Shown piece after piece: positions 52,377 to 64,000 of a stretch of DNA of 64,000 nucleotides; the stretch's first letter is position 1; the number at the start of each line of letters is the position of its first letter. Made by a program: the position numbers and the translations under genes. This DNA comes from Dicaeum eximium. Taxonomy: Eukaryota; Chordata; Aves; Passeriformes; Dicaeidae. Where the stretch lies: assembly GCA_013396995.1 (NCBI GenBank), contig VWZP01007456.1:3271482-3335481 (forward strand), given 5' to 3'. Under the pieces are notes generated by a model. That model did not search any database and was not told the DNA's origin. It saw nothing but the letters and a program-made list of their open reading frames with translations.

Positions 52377-52517
52377 GTGTGTCAGCTTTACAGAGCTCAC
52401 CAGCACAAAAAGAGGATCTTGGCATTGTTACACTGGCGAACATAGAAGACGCTTCATATATCCGGGTGGATGACTTGCATTGTCAAGATCTTTTAAAAGA
52501 TCTGGGCGTTATTAGAG
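52377..52517 (+). CDS. DLGAP1: Putative DLGAP1 cassette exon (141 nt, phase 1/1)
   Basis: Open segment between an acceptor (ctcttcttag|GT) and a donor (AGAG|gtgggt). Exon B leaves one base, G; joined to the first GT here it makes a glycine codon, and the frame then stays open for 46 codons, ending with one base for the next codon. The length is exactly 47 codons and both ends are phase 1, so inclusion or skipping keeps the DLGAP1 frame. The peptide begins GVSALQSSPAQKEDLGIVTL and ends LHCQDLLKDLGVIR. It contains ASYIRV, resembling the S-Y-x-R-A repeats of DLGAP proteins. In the human protein I remember, VSSCITTYKK follows TIQSST directly, so this exon would be an insertion at that junction. 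Upstream an identical AG|GTGTGT occurs at 52335. I infer an alternative exon; the alternative is a chance open stretch. Confidence 0.72.
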
Positions 52518-55500
52518 GTGGGTGATTAATTGTTGATTGATTAAAACAGAGCCATACATTAATTATCCAGGCAGTAAACCTTTTTCTTCCGATAGGTAAA
52601 ACACAACTCTGAGAGAACTGGGATCACACTCTTGCCTCAACTACACCAATCTGAATGTAGAGGACGAGAACTGTATTTAGGTATTTGATGACGCAGATAG
52701 GTGAAATTCTCAGAAACCTCTAGGCAGACCAGATGTACAAGTAGTTTTGGTTTTACAAATCTGTTTAAATATCAGTATCTCTGTGAAGCCAGGTATGATT
52801 CCTTGGTTGCAAAGTAATTAATTGCTCCTCATTTTGAAGGTAAAAATCAATATAAATCAGTATAAATTTGATACTTCCTACAATTTGAAGTAAAAGTTCT
52901 TATAAAGTCAACTTCAGATTAGGAAAATAAAACTCCCTGGGCTGCTCTCATAATCAGTGTAAAGTCAGAGGTTCTTTGTACACCCAAAGTTAGACTTTAG
53001 TGGTAGCATGCTGTCTTCAGAAGTGGTATTGTCATACAGCATCCCTGGTCCTATTTCAGTTTCTTTCTCCCTCCAACTCTGCTAATACAACTGATCTGTG
53101 CTGTGAATATGGGCCTAAATTTAAACCAAAAAAAAGTAAAAAATAGAGAGAAAGGAAGGGAAAAAACTGCTACCAGTGAAGACAACTACCATCAAATCTG
53201 GTCCTTAATACCTGCTCTGGGAGGAGCTGAAGTGATCCTTTGTGAACAGCCCATTCACTGGGGACATTTCCCTTAAAGTCTTTCAAACACATCCATGTGT
53301 CATTTCTCTGTGACTTGCTCACAGCTCCTGAGTAGTGCAAGTGTTTCTTCTGCAACAGCATTGTAGCACTGAAGTGGTGGGAAATAACTTTTTTTCTACA
53401 GCAGTTTTTATGATGAATCCTGATGCTTGGCTGGAGAACACTGGCTTGCTGGGAAATGGATAGAAGCTGCACAGAAGCTTCTGGCTGTAGCAAGTGTCCT
53501 CCATTAAGTACAGATATCCAAAACAAACCGTTGTATAGACCTGAAACAATATGTTGTCATCACCCAAAACATAAAATCATGGTGAATAGCTCTTAAGACA
53601 AAAGTGCAGCAGCAAACATTGGAGCTGCCATATTTGTGTAAACCTAAGAGAACTATAAACAGTCAAAATCTGAAATGCCAAGCATGACTTACATTCAAAA
53701 TTAATCACTGTGATATTACCTTAAAGCTCAAAAGGTTCTGCCAGGCAGGTTGCATGGACAGCAGAGGAGGCATTTGTAACATGAAGAGTCATTTCTCACT
53801 AGGATCTTTCAGGGTCTGAGTCTGTGAAAAGAAATCTTCAATGGTGAGAACAAGGGGAAAAAAGATCAGCTTGCCCTCAGGAAAATATGGCTTGTAAAGC
53901 TCATATGGGTCTCCTTTAATAACACATTTTTAGATACCTTTACTCTTGAATGCCTACTTTAAAGAACACGCACCCTTTGGAGCCCTTTCATGAGAACATA
54001 TAATCTATGATAAAAATTTATTTTGGTCACATCAGTATGTGTGTCCGTATGTCAGGGAAGAGAAGCACTGGATAGTAGTCCCAGTGGCAGCACAGAGACT
54101 AATTTCCAAGAGTAAAACTCTGAATCACTCTTAGAGCCATCTTTTATGTTTTCTTCATTTCTATTTGAAGTTGTTACATCAAGGTATTAAGACACTTCAT
54201 TTGAAATTTGTGGTCTTCTGAAACTGAAGCCCTTCTACCTCATCTGAAATACAATGTCTACATTTCTGCTACAGCATAATTTCCCTATCTCAGCTATGTT
54301 CAAACCCATTTACCAAGGTAAACCCAAAGGATTTACGTATTAAAAAACTTATCACTCCTTTGAATCCCCTGAACAGTTTATTCCTCTAATTTCAGTAAAA
54401 GATATTTCTTTAGAAAGTTTACTGGATGCCTTCAGAACTTGATGGAACTTTATCACTATTAGCCTGTCACCAAAGTGTTTAATCAATGCCTGCCAATGCT
54501 GAGCTGTTAGCATCCATTCATCCCCTTTACTACAACACTTTACTTTCATTTATGCTGCTGAATTTGCGTCAGGAAAGTTTCATAGACCTCAGCCCAGAAT
54601 TTGCATGAGGTTACAAACTCAAACCACATTCAGGTTAGCCAGGAGCAGCCCCAGAGCCAGTTCTGTTTTGCCTCTGCTGTGTCCAGTCTAATCACTGTTA
54701 CTCACTGGAGCCTGGATCTGTGATGGGTCCTTTGGGAACCCTAACTATGTCTAGCTTCTTCTGCTAAATTGGAGAAGCAAAGGTTTAAGTGGTCCATCCT
54801 GAATCCTGTCTTACTTCCACTTTCCGGGATCCTTTGGATATTTCTCTCCCCTATATTTCTCACCCTAGTTCTGGTGTTGGCTACAGAAAAGACAGAATGT
54901 AAGCAGGACACACTTTTGTATCTAAGTTTAAGGGACCTCTTTATAATGATGTGATAGCACTGTGATGACAGTAACAGCCTCCATTTCCACCAGTCTGTTT
55001 TCATTCTTCCCTAAAATGGCACACAAAACACACTCACTCCAGAATGTAGTGTGATTCACGTGAAAGTCTACCCTTGGCCAAGCCTGTACTTGACAGGTCT
55101 TGTGCTTTGCAGAGGATTATTTCAGGAGGCAGTCGAGGAGAGAACAAGTGAAGACTGAAGCTGTTTGTACACACACAGATGTGTATTCCTGGGCTAACAT
55201 TTCCCTGCCTGACCTCAGGAAGACTAGATGAAACACAGCACTAGCTGCTGAGTCAGTAAGGCTCTTTGAACTGATAACTGTGGCACATTCTGTGATGTGG
55301 TTTGCCTGGAAACACATTTGTTTCTTTTGAAAATACAAAATACCAAAATGACATCAGTTGTAGTGTGCATTGAAAAACCTAGGCTGAGATGGCAAGCTGT
55401 TTGAGTCCATAAATGATTGCAGATGTTTGGGTGAGGCTGCAAAACACGAGGCTTTTCAAACGTGTACATTTGGGGAAGGAAGCTAGGGACATATATAAAC

Positions 55501-56989
55501 ATGAACACATTTGTTATATATTGCAGCCTGTCAGCTGGTCCCATTTCAGCTTGGCAATTATTAAAGATGTGCAAAAGTAAGTGGAAACTATGATAGCTGC
55601 AATGCATCTGGTTTAGTGAGTGTTTTCTATTTCTGACTCTATAGGCTTTCCTCCCTTTGTCTGATGCCAGTTACATGCTAAACACATAGAACTATCAACA
55701 GCTGAAGAAGAGGCCTAGGAGGTATACTGCTGTTTTTTATTATCACCAGATTGCAAAAGCATATAGCCTGAGCTGGTTTTCAAGCAGGCTAAGCCTCAGC
55801 TCTATGTCCCAGGAGCCTGCTTTGCTAAGTAGGATCTGGATGGTACCAATTTAGAAAGCTCTCTGAGTATGTGATGCCCTTTAAGTGAATGAGTCATTTG
55901 CCAGAGTCACAGGCATGGGAACAGGATAGAAAGAAGAGCTACTAGATGAAGAATTACTGGCATTAGGTCTTCCTCTTGATCTTCAAATTTGTGCTGTTTG
56001 GCCCTGAGTTCCAGAAGGAAGGTCCAAATGGTTCTTGCTGACACAGCATCAAGAAGGTGAGTGACAAGGGCTGTGAGAAGACATGGACCCCTTTTTCCCA
56101 GCCATAAGAAAAAACAAGTCATCGTGTGCCTTCACCTTCAAAAAGCCAATGGCAGGCAAAATCTGTCATGACAAATTATTTTTTGTGTCACCTCTTTGGG
56201 CCAAATTGCAGCTTTTTAATAGCTTGCCATGTGATAATTCTAACAAATCCTTCATCTGACTTGTTCAGCCTTACCCTCTATGCAGCTGTGGGCAGAGAGT
56301 AAGGAGAGCCTTGCTGCAGTGTGTTTGCAGTTGTTCTGCAGCATTCTCTCTAGTTATGCCTTAAGTTCCTGTAAACCCAGCTACTGACATCTCTGCACTC
56401 CTGTGTTTATTACTGATGACAAATTTTTAAAAAAATGTTTCAAGTATTAACATAGCAGAAAATCTCATCCTGCAGTTCTTTTAAAAATTAAACTGTCAAC
56501 TACTTTTTCAAAGTTGTCCTTTTTAGGAAACTGCAACTTTTGCAATGTGCAGTTGGAAGATGGATAACATCATTTCTTTCCTGATCGGTGTTGTTCTTTT
56601 CTACTTGACAGACATTTTATTTTAAAGTGTGGGTTTGATATAAGTGTTCCAAAAGTGCTAAAATTGAAGTGCAGAAGGCTAGGGAAGAAAATCTGTTGTT
56701 TTTATGAAATGTCCAAAACAATTTAGGTGTTTTGGTTTTATTCCATGAGTTCAAGAAGCAATAATGCAAATAAACCAAAAACTTATTTTTAATTAAAATA
56801 AATTAAAATTTACTTTAAAATTTCTGCTCTAAATGTCTTCTCAAGGTCTGAAAGGTTCAGTAAAACTTAGCAGCTGGGAGGAGAAAAAGCCCAAAGTCCT
56901 TGCAGGTTCTGTCCACACGAAGAGCAGCAGACAGCATCTTAGATTGAAACTAGTGCCCCAAGTGGCACCTGGGACTAAGGGTTTCATCA

Positions 56990-57840
56990 AGAGCAGAGTT
57001 ATTCATAGGAATAACTGAAAAATGGTGGGACAACTCACATGACTGGAGGATTGTGATGGATGGCTACAGGCTGTTTCAAAAAGTCAAGCAGGGCAAAACT
57101 GGAGGAGTCTTGCTCTTTGTCAAGGGGAACTTCTGATACATAGAAGTCAACCACAGCAACCACAGAAGCCCTACAGAACTCCTTTGCATCAAAATCAGAG
57201 AAGTCATCTTCTAAGGGAATGTTTCAGTAGGCAGCTTCTACTGACCTCCAAACCAAGACAATGAGACCAACAAAGCCATATTTGGGTCACTTAAGCAAGC
57301 CTTGGAACGTTCACAGAACCTGGTTCATATGGCTGTCCAGACATTTGTTGGAAGAACAGTACAGCAATTCATGTTATCCATTAATTTCCTGGAGTGCCTA
57401 TGAGGACAACTTCCTCACACAAATATTAGAGATGTGCCAAGCAGGAATGAGGCACTGCTGGACTCACAAACCAAGAAAACCTGCTTTGAAATACCTTGGT
57501 CAGTGATAGCCTTGGCTACAGTGATCACAGTATCATGGAGTTTGGGATTTGGCTGGGCATGCTGAAGGTTAGTACTAAACCAAAGGTTTTAGGCCTTAGA
57601 GGAAACTCCAGCTCACTCAAAGCTCAGGTGGCAGGTGGGACAGGTGGAAAGGGAGGGTGGTAGTGTCCTCTGGAACTTTCCATGGAGTAAAAACATCCAA
57701 ACAGGCTGGAAAGCATCCAGAGAAGGAAAACAAGGATGATCAAAGGACTTGAAAGTCTGCCATATGAGGAAAGAACTGGGTTTGTTTGCCCTTGAGAAAA
57801 GAAGGCTTAGGGGGGACCTAATCTTGCAGGGGACCATGTC
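56990..57840 (+). mobile_element. CR1 LINE relic with endonuclease domain, RT deleted
   Basis: The + strand retains recognisable CR1 ORF2 endonuclease sequence: GITEKWWDNSHDW (about 57010-57050), then DGYRLFQK, QGKTGGVLLFVKG (57090-57130), a PPNQDNETNKAIFGSLKQAL block (about 57246-57305), PDICWKN, EDNFLTQILE (about 57400-57435) and GYSDHSIMEF (about 57513-57545). Stops and frame changes interrupt it throughout. From about 57700 it jumps to the 3' blocks 'gctggaaagcatccagagaa', 'ggatgatcaaaggacttgaa' and 'gaactgggtttgtttgccct'. The reverse transcriptase part is therefore missing, an internal deletion of roughly 1.5 kb or more compared with a full CR1. It is old and inactive. Confidence 0.9.
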
Positions 57841-58818
57841 TGAGAGAAGCTGCTACTGCCATGCAAATAACATTAACAAAAAGTACCAACAAGTACCTGG
57901 TAGCGAGATGGAAGTATTACTGATACAACAGAAGTGCTTGGTTGCATTAACTTTATGGCATTATCCAAGCTCCTGAGTCAGTATTTCCAGTGTCTTGCAA
58001 GGCTGTACTCTCCATGATGATGGTGAGCATCAAAAGGAAGGGGAGACAGTGCAAAAGCTGTTGAGCTGCAAAGGTAAAGTGAATTTTTGGTTACATCATG
58101 CAAAAGCATACGATTCTGCTTCATAGAATGTAACATGTTTCTGTGCTTCAAGTGCTAAGACTTTCACATTCTGGCTTGTTCTGGGGTAAAATGTAAGCCT
58201 GGGTCAGGTACAAGCAGAATTTACCTGCAGTGATGGCAATAATAGCACGTTACACCAGCAAGGACTAAAGACTGCTGGTGCTGGAGGAAATTCTCTATAG
58301 TCTGGTTGCTTTGTTCTGAGGGCTGAGGAGCATGGCTGCCTTCATGTTCCCCTTTCTTGGGCAGCAGCACATATCAAGCAGGCTGATCTCCACATCACTC
58401 TGAACTAAACATTATTGGCAATTACTTTGAAACACTCATTCTTTAGTAAATGCCATCTTGATGACATTAATTGAGGTACTGATCTAGAAGCTGTCAGGTC
58501 TGGAATCTGTATTTCTATTTAAATCTCCCAATCCCAAGCGGTGGTGGCACATAGACATTTGGAGGAGGGTTTGCTTGACCAAAGTGCTATGCAGACATGG
58601 TAGTTCCCCTGCAGAACCAATGGGTTTGCTTAATCCCCCAGTATGCCAGAAGGGGTTTTATTAGGCTTTTCAAAATGTAATCCAGAGGACCTAATGGGTT
58701 TTTTCTCCTTTTTGTTCTGCCTTGGACAAGAAGATAATTTCAGATTGCAGCATCTGTGGCATATGTTTTCTGCAGAGCTGGTAATAACAGGAACGCTTCG
58801 GTGAGGTCCCTGCGTGAG

Positions 58819-58845
58819 TTACGTCACTTGTTTTTTGACTCGGCA
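58819..58845 (+). promoter_or_regulatory. Candidate bZIP site cluster (CRE-like plus ARE/MARE-like)
   Basis: TTACGTCA at 58819-58826 is a CREB/ATF or PAR-bZIP type site. TGACTCGGCA at 58836-58845 fits the antioxidant/Maf half-site pattern TGACnnnGC. They are nine bases apart, within a locally GC-richer stretch (about 58790-59000). This could be an intronic enhancer. Nothing in the sequence proves activity, and both motifs are short. Confidence 0.28.
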
Positions 58846-61800
58846 ATCAGAGAGGAGCTAGCAAAGAAGCCTGCTGTCAGTGCTGGAGAAAGGATGTAGG
58901 TCCTGGCAGCAAGCCCAGGCCTGCTCAGCAGATCAAAGGCTCTTCCCTTGGCTCCCATAGCAGCCGGAAAAGGAGCTGCCCAGTACCCTTTCAGCATCCT
59001 TCGTTCCTTTCTCCTCTGCCAGCAAATAACTTCTTTTTGCTCCCCACCTCAGCAATAGTGTCTTTTTTTCCCCCTCTGTATCTGCCAAGCAAGGTCCTTT
59101 TATGGAAAGTGCTTGTGTTTACTACCTGCAGATCCCAGGGCCAGCCAGTGGAAACGCACTGGGAATACTCTGGTTCTTACATGCTCCTCCCTTCTCCCAG
59201 ATACGCTCCCAGCTGTGACTTTAACCTGGAAGATGAGGCAAAGCTGAAAAGAACAAGCCATGGTTCTAAACCACATGCGATTTTCCAAGCCAGCCTGATG
59301 GAAGATTTGAATTTGGAAAAGTACTTTTTGTGCCAAAATAGCATAACAGCCATGCTTTGAAACTCTTCCCACTCACCTCCCAGAAAAATAAATAATGTGG
59401 CTTTTTTGTGGGCTTCTTCGTGGTGGTTTTTCCTTTTTAAATACATGACTGCCTTCCTCCAAAGCTGTTGCTTGTCAGTGCTGCTCCTCGCTGTCCCTGT
59501 TAACTGGTTCCTGATGGGAAGTTTGTCCACCATGAAAGGAGAGTCAAGCAGACATGTCAGAGAACTGCAGACTCTGCAAGAAGAGCACTGTGTCTGCTAT
59601 TACACTGCTGTTTCTGCTCCAGTTACACCATGGGCTGGTGGATGGGAGCCTTTAAAAACAGCAGCACTGAGCTTCAAAGGCTCATGCAGCCCTTACATAC
59701 CAAATTACTGCTAAATAGGGGATGAAAGCCTGACCCTTGAGTGCCTCGCTGGCAGTGTCTGCATCACCAGCACCTTTTCTCCTTCCCGGTTTTGAGAGTT
59801 GATCAGCCCAGTAGTGGGAGGTGGATAAGCTGTCCTGCACGAATCTGCTAAAGGTCTTGAAAATATTTTTGTAGTTGCTTTTGTAAGCACTGTGAGGCAC
59901 TCCAGCCTGCAGTCACAGCTGCACTGTGGATATGAGGTTTTCCTTGCTCAGTAAGCAGTCCCCGAGCTTGGGTTTGCTGACTAATTATCTGCCGTCATCA
60001 AGATTAGTACGGGAGCAATGTCTTAAAAGATCTTTGTTCCCAATCTGAGTTTCTAATGGCTATTGAAACTGTGAGTGTTTGGGACCTCCTCTGGGGAGCT
60101 CTTCTCCCTTTGTTCACACACTGCTAATAACACCTTCATACGTGTTTGCCTGCTACAAATTGCCAGTAATTAATAATATTTTACATAGACACATCAGAAA
60201 CAGTTAATGCATGCAACTGCAGGCTAGCCCAGTGCCTAGCTAAAATGCTTGGCAGACAAGTTTTTCCCTGCCTTAGTTTCTCCTTCAGTAAAATTAAGAA
60301 AATATGAGACTTAGTAATGCTTGTCAAATGTTTATAGGTGAGTGGTGAAAACCATTGAAAGGGACAGGTGCAGAAGCATAACAGGTTATTTTCCATATTT
60401 CCAATAGCTTTCCTTATTATACCTGATGCTTTTATAATGGAATCTAATTTTCTAACTCATCTTTTGTATAAATATGCCATATTAGACAGTAGTGGCACTG
60501 TGGGGAGAGTTGGAATAAGTGGAGAGAGTGAACTGCAGGATCATTATCACCAGAAATACATATCATTGTTTATTATCATACCTCTAATGAGGCACAATTA
60601 TTCCTGTAAATTTTTTTCTCATTTTTGTCCTTAATTGTTCTTCTCCATGTATATCCTACCACCGTTTCTTTATTATGTGTATTGTAAAATTCTTCATGGG
60701 TCCAGTGAGGCACCAGTATCAGAGAAAAGCAGTGGAGCCCCTTGACTATGTGCAGACTTTTCTTTCCATCCCCATTTTCTGTCTTCTCTGCCTTTATTGG
60801 CATCTTCCCCCTTGCCTCTTCTTTCCTCCCTGTGAGTCCAGTTTCATCTTTACTATGACTGAAACAAATAATTTTGATGAAACAAATATAAATAAGGAGG
60901 ACAAAACACTCTCTTGTGTTTTATTTAGGAGTGAAACATGCAGCATTATAAAATATCAAAACTGCAATGACTCTGTAGGAAAATTCAGGTAACAAGGAAA
61001 ACACATGAATACCCAGAGTAAACATGTGGATGCACCAGGCAGGATTCAATTCAAGACCATGATTTTATCCCAGGAGAGATATGAGGACTGGACTTCAACT
61101 GTTTTTGGCATTCTGGAAAATTAATCATTACAGTAAGTTTTTAAAGGATTTCAAGGAGTGGGTGAAGAAAGTAATTTGTCTTGAAAGGACAGCTCGGTGC
61201 TTTCTTGATCTTTTTACTGTCCTGGTAAATCATTTATCAGGGCAAACTTTCAGAAAACTCCCACACAAACTATGCTAGACAGAGTCTTCCAAAAGTAATA
61301 TTACTCCTTTTTTATGCTTTCCAGACCTAAAACAAGAGAGGCTGCAATACCAGGGTGACACAGGCCCCTGCTTGATAGTGTGGGGCTTGAAAGCTTCTCT
61401 TTTCTGAATATTAAGTGAATTGTTCAGGACTATTTCAGAATGTTCATTTCTCATCTAACCTTTCTTTTATGTGTTTTGTTTCTGTGATACCTGACACAAA
61501 ATTCAAAATAGTACCACAGTGTGAGATCTTTTCTCTTTTGAATTATTAAAATGGACCGTAAGCTTTATTTTTTTCCCCCCATTAATTGTTCTGGTTGATT
61601 TCATAGCTTAGAGCAGAGGTGTGGTTTGGAAGGGTCAGATTTTAAAATATTAAGAGAAAGGGGGAAAAAAAAGCAAAAATGAGGAATTTCTCCCTGCACA
61701 TCAGAGGCCCCCAGAAAATCTGAGATGACAAACATGACTTCTGGAAGGATACAATTTAACTTGTGCTCATCAGTTATGAGGTTTTATCTGGTCTAAAATA

Positions 61801-63891
61801 TCCTAAACTATTCACTGTCATTTGTATGCAGCATCAACTCCAAATCTGGAGTAACAATAATGAGGTATTAAAAAGGAATTTCTCCTTATGTATATTTTGA
61901 GTTTCAAACAGTTCAGTTGCAACTGATTTATTACAGGAATATTAATTTAATTCAAGGACCAGAGCTTTGAGAGCTTTCTAACAAAATGTTAAGGTTGGCA
62001 ATACAAATGGGACTATGAAGAATAATTTCTATTATTGTTTTCTCCACAGCCATGACCATCATAGATGTTAGGACATTGTGAAAGGGAATAGTATAAGAGG
62101 CACAAGGAATAATGGGTTAATTTTCAGCAAGAAAAACAAAAGCAGGTGTTGAAAAAGTTTTGTGTAAATGAAAAGTGTATGCACAGAGGAAGTAGCCATG
62201 CATGCAAGAGAAATGTAATGGTTTTTTTTTATTATTTGCACATAACATGAACTGATAGATTTTAATAAAGCTCCTTCATCCTAATTATGTAATTAGCCAC
62301 ACTTCCCGTGGGCTGTGAGAACCCTGGAGAAACTGAAAAGAGGTGAAACAACAGGGTAGGTGGAGATTATAGAGAGAGAAGAGGCTGAAGTGAGAAAGAA
62401 GTAATCCAGGGGAAAACAGGCTTCATCTGCTATGTTTCTCATGGAAAAATTGTCCTCACCCTTGCCAGCCTTGAAACTTGGAGGTTCTAATCGTGGACTC
62501 AAAATAAGAAACCTGTGGTTTTCTCACTCAGATGGGCTCCTAACCACAACATCTGTGAAGTAACTGTGGTGTTCTAAGCTCTCCCAAACCTAGAATTTTA
62601 CAACTAATTTTCTGGAAAAGCTACTTGAAACAAAATGACAAGGGCCTGTATAAAATGCTCTGTAACATGTAATTCACGAGTGTCAAATATGATGTTAAAA
62701 ATCTCCCTCCCCCTCCTCCCGTATATATCCATACCTTATTTCACCAAGAAAATTTGATTCCCCTCCCCCCAGACAGTATTTACCTGGCACACAGACCTGC
62801 TCCTTGTGCCCTCACTCATCTCTGCTCTAGGACTGTGTCTGTCTCTTCTACCTCCATGCCTCAGGACGACAGCGTTAGCTGCTCACCAGCATTAAAGCAA
62901 ACATGGCTGCAAAATCCCTTCCACACAGCAGCTATTTCAAACAAGCTGCTGTGAAGGAATTTCTGCTAAAAACAGCAGAGAAAAAAAAAAAAACTGGTAT
63001 CTCAAAATACTTTCCTCATTCCAGCAGTCAGCTGAGGAGGAAGGTCAGGAGAGAGCAACGTGATGCTGTTGTCAGGTAATGTGGGGTAAGGGGAAGAGGG
63101 TAGGAGACACTGAAATGTGCTCATAAAGGAGAGAAGGAAACCTCCAGACACACAAAGAGGAGAAGCTAATGTGCCTTCAAAGTACATTTAACGTGGGATT
63201 GCTGACATGTCATCACAAGCACCAGCATAGAGCTATTACATGGGTCACTGCAGGGACAGGGTTACCGTGCCCTTCTGTAATCCTGTTGGATTTATTTTAT
63301 ATTTAACTTTGCCGTTGAATTCCACCTTGTATAATGTTTGATTTAGGAATGAGTGCTACAGCATGCTATTTTTTTAATTCTCACCTAGCAATAGGACTTG
63401 TAACCCAAACTCCCCCCATATAATTTTTGCCTAAAAAGTAATGTAAAGTCTCTTTGAATAGTATCCTTCACTCTTTACAGATATTTTTCATGGGAAGTTC
63501 AAAGAGAACTTTTATTTCTCAGATACTAATGTTGTTTTTGCAGGTGCTTTACAAAAGTTTCCATTAACAAATAAACAGTAAGAGTCAGGTGTGATGGAAA
63601 TTGCTCAGCCACAAACCATCAACACTGAATATGCTAAGATACAGTTGAAGTGAGTTTAACAAGTGCTAAATTCTGACCTAGTTCCATAGGAGGTGTTAGA
63701 GAATGATGCTGCACATAACAAAAAACACCAAAAATCTTTTTCCAAGCTTTGTAAATAGTAAAAGAGGTGACTATGTTCATTATTGGTTGCAAACGCTTTT
63801 AACCCAAGATTTCTTCTTAATGCAGTTTCACGGGCACACTTACAGCCTTCTGTGATCCAAAATACAGAACCATCATCCCTCTACTTTTCCA

Positions 63892-63892
<1 letters not shown>

Positions 63893-63928
<36 letters not shown>
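63893..63928 (+). repeat. A run, 36 nt
   Basis: Thirty-six consecutive A. No processed-gene sequence was recognised upstream of it, and CR1 elements do not end in poly(A), so it is best called a mononucleotide microsatellite. The assembled length is likely to be unreliable. Confidence 0.95.
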
Positions 63929-63930
<2 letters not shown>

Positions 63931-64000
63931 GGTTTTAGAAGCAAGCAATAAGAAAGCAAAGAGCAGCAGCACCTCAAACATATTACTAATGTCAGAAAAC

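Larger units (their letters stand above)
52518..64000 (+). other. DLGAP1: DLGAP1 intron (3' part outside window)
   Basis: Starts gtgggt. The next expected coding exon (SSCITTYKK and following in human) was not found in any frame, so this intron runs beyond the window. It contains a large CR1 relic at 57.0-57.8 kb, a candidate bZIP-site cluster at 58.8 kb and a 36-base A run at 63.9 kb. An open frame at 59037-59360 (107 codons) follows the bZIP cluster, but I do not recognise its product and no donor was assigned. The remaining sequence shows nothing I can name. Confidence 0.8.

Noticed and set aside
63893..63928. Poly(A) run as the tail of a processed pseudogene
   Set aside because: No coding or transcript-like sequence is recognisable upstream and no target-site duplication was seen.
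1..64000. CRISPR arrays, operons, phage or bacterial systems, and tRNA or rRNA genes
   Set aside because: None found; the exon and intron structure and CR1 content indicate a vertebrate nuclear genome.

Overview
The window looks like an intron-dominated piece of a bird nuclear genome, probably a songbird. Two short exons on the + strand encode a protein stretch that I recognise as DLGAP1 (SAPAP1/GKAP), a postsynaptic scaffold protein. The surrounding DNA is AT-rich and carries many degraded CR1 LINE fragments, the dominant avian retroposon. Their 3' ends have the bird-style form (cacagaatcacaaggttgga and relatives). No bacterial gene organisation, rRNA, tRNA or CRISPR array was seen.

Layout: 1-23037 is intron, with CR1 copies near 3.3, 4.2, 15.7 and 18.6 kb and a small GC- and CpG-rich patch at 7.5-7.8 kb. 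The first DLGAP1 exon is 23038-23215. A 2.2 kb intron follows, then the second exon at 25407-25647. Next comes about 26.7 kb of intron with CR1 fragments at 28.6, 29.3, 43.3 and 45.3 kb and AT microsatellites at 30.3, 30.7 and 44.6 kb. A third open segment, 52377-52517, has good splice sites, is exactly 141 nt long and has matching phase 1/phase 1 ends. It looks like an optional in-frame DLGAP1 exon that I do not recall from the usual human protein. From 52518 to the end is intron again, with a large CR1 relic at 57.0-57.8 kb, a possible bZIP-site cluster at 58.8 kb and a 36-base A run near the end.

The two firm exons carry three copies of the DLGAP motif built around S-Y-x-R-A, the type of motif bound by the guanylate kinase domain of PSD-95 (DLG4) and relatives. 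The reading frame passes cleanly from exon to exon (phase 2 entry, phase 0, phase 1, phase 1), which is the strongest internal evidence for the gene model. The neighbouring DLGAP1 exons on both sides (in human DLGAP1, ending TELTTLK upstream and starting SSCITTYKK downstream) were not found, so all 64 kb probably lies inside this one gene. The best leads are about splicing: the 141-nt exon, its duplicated acceptor, and an acceptor at exon two that is also a consensus donor.
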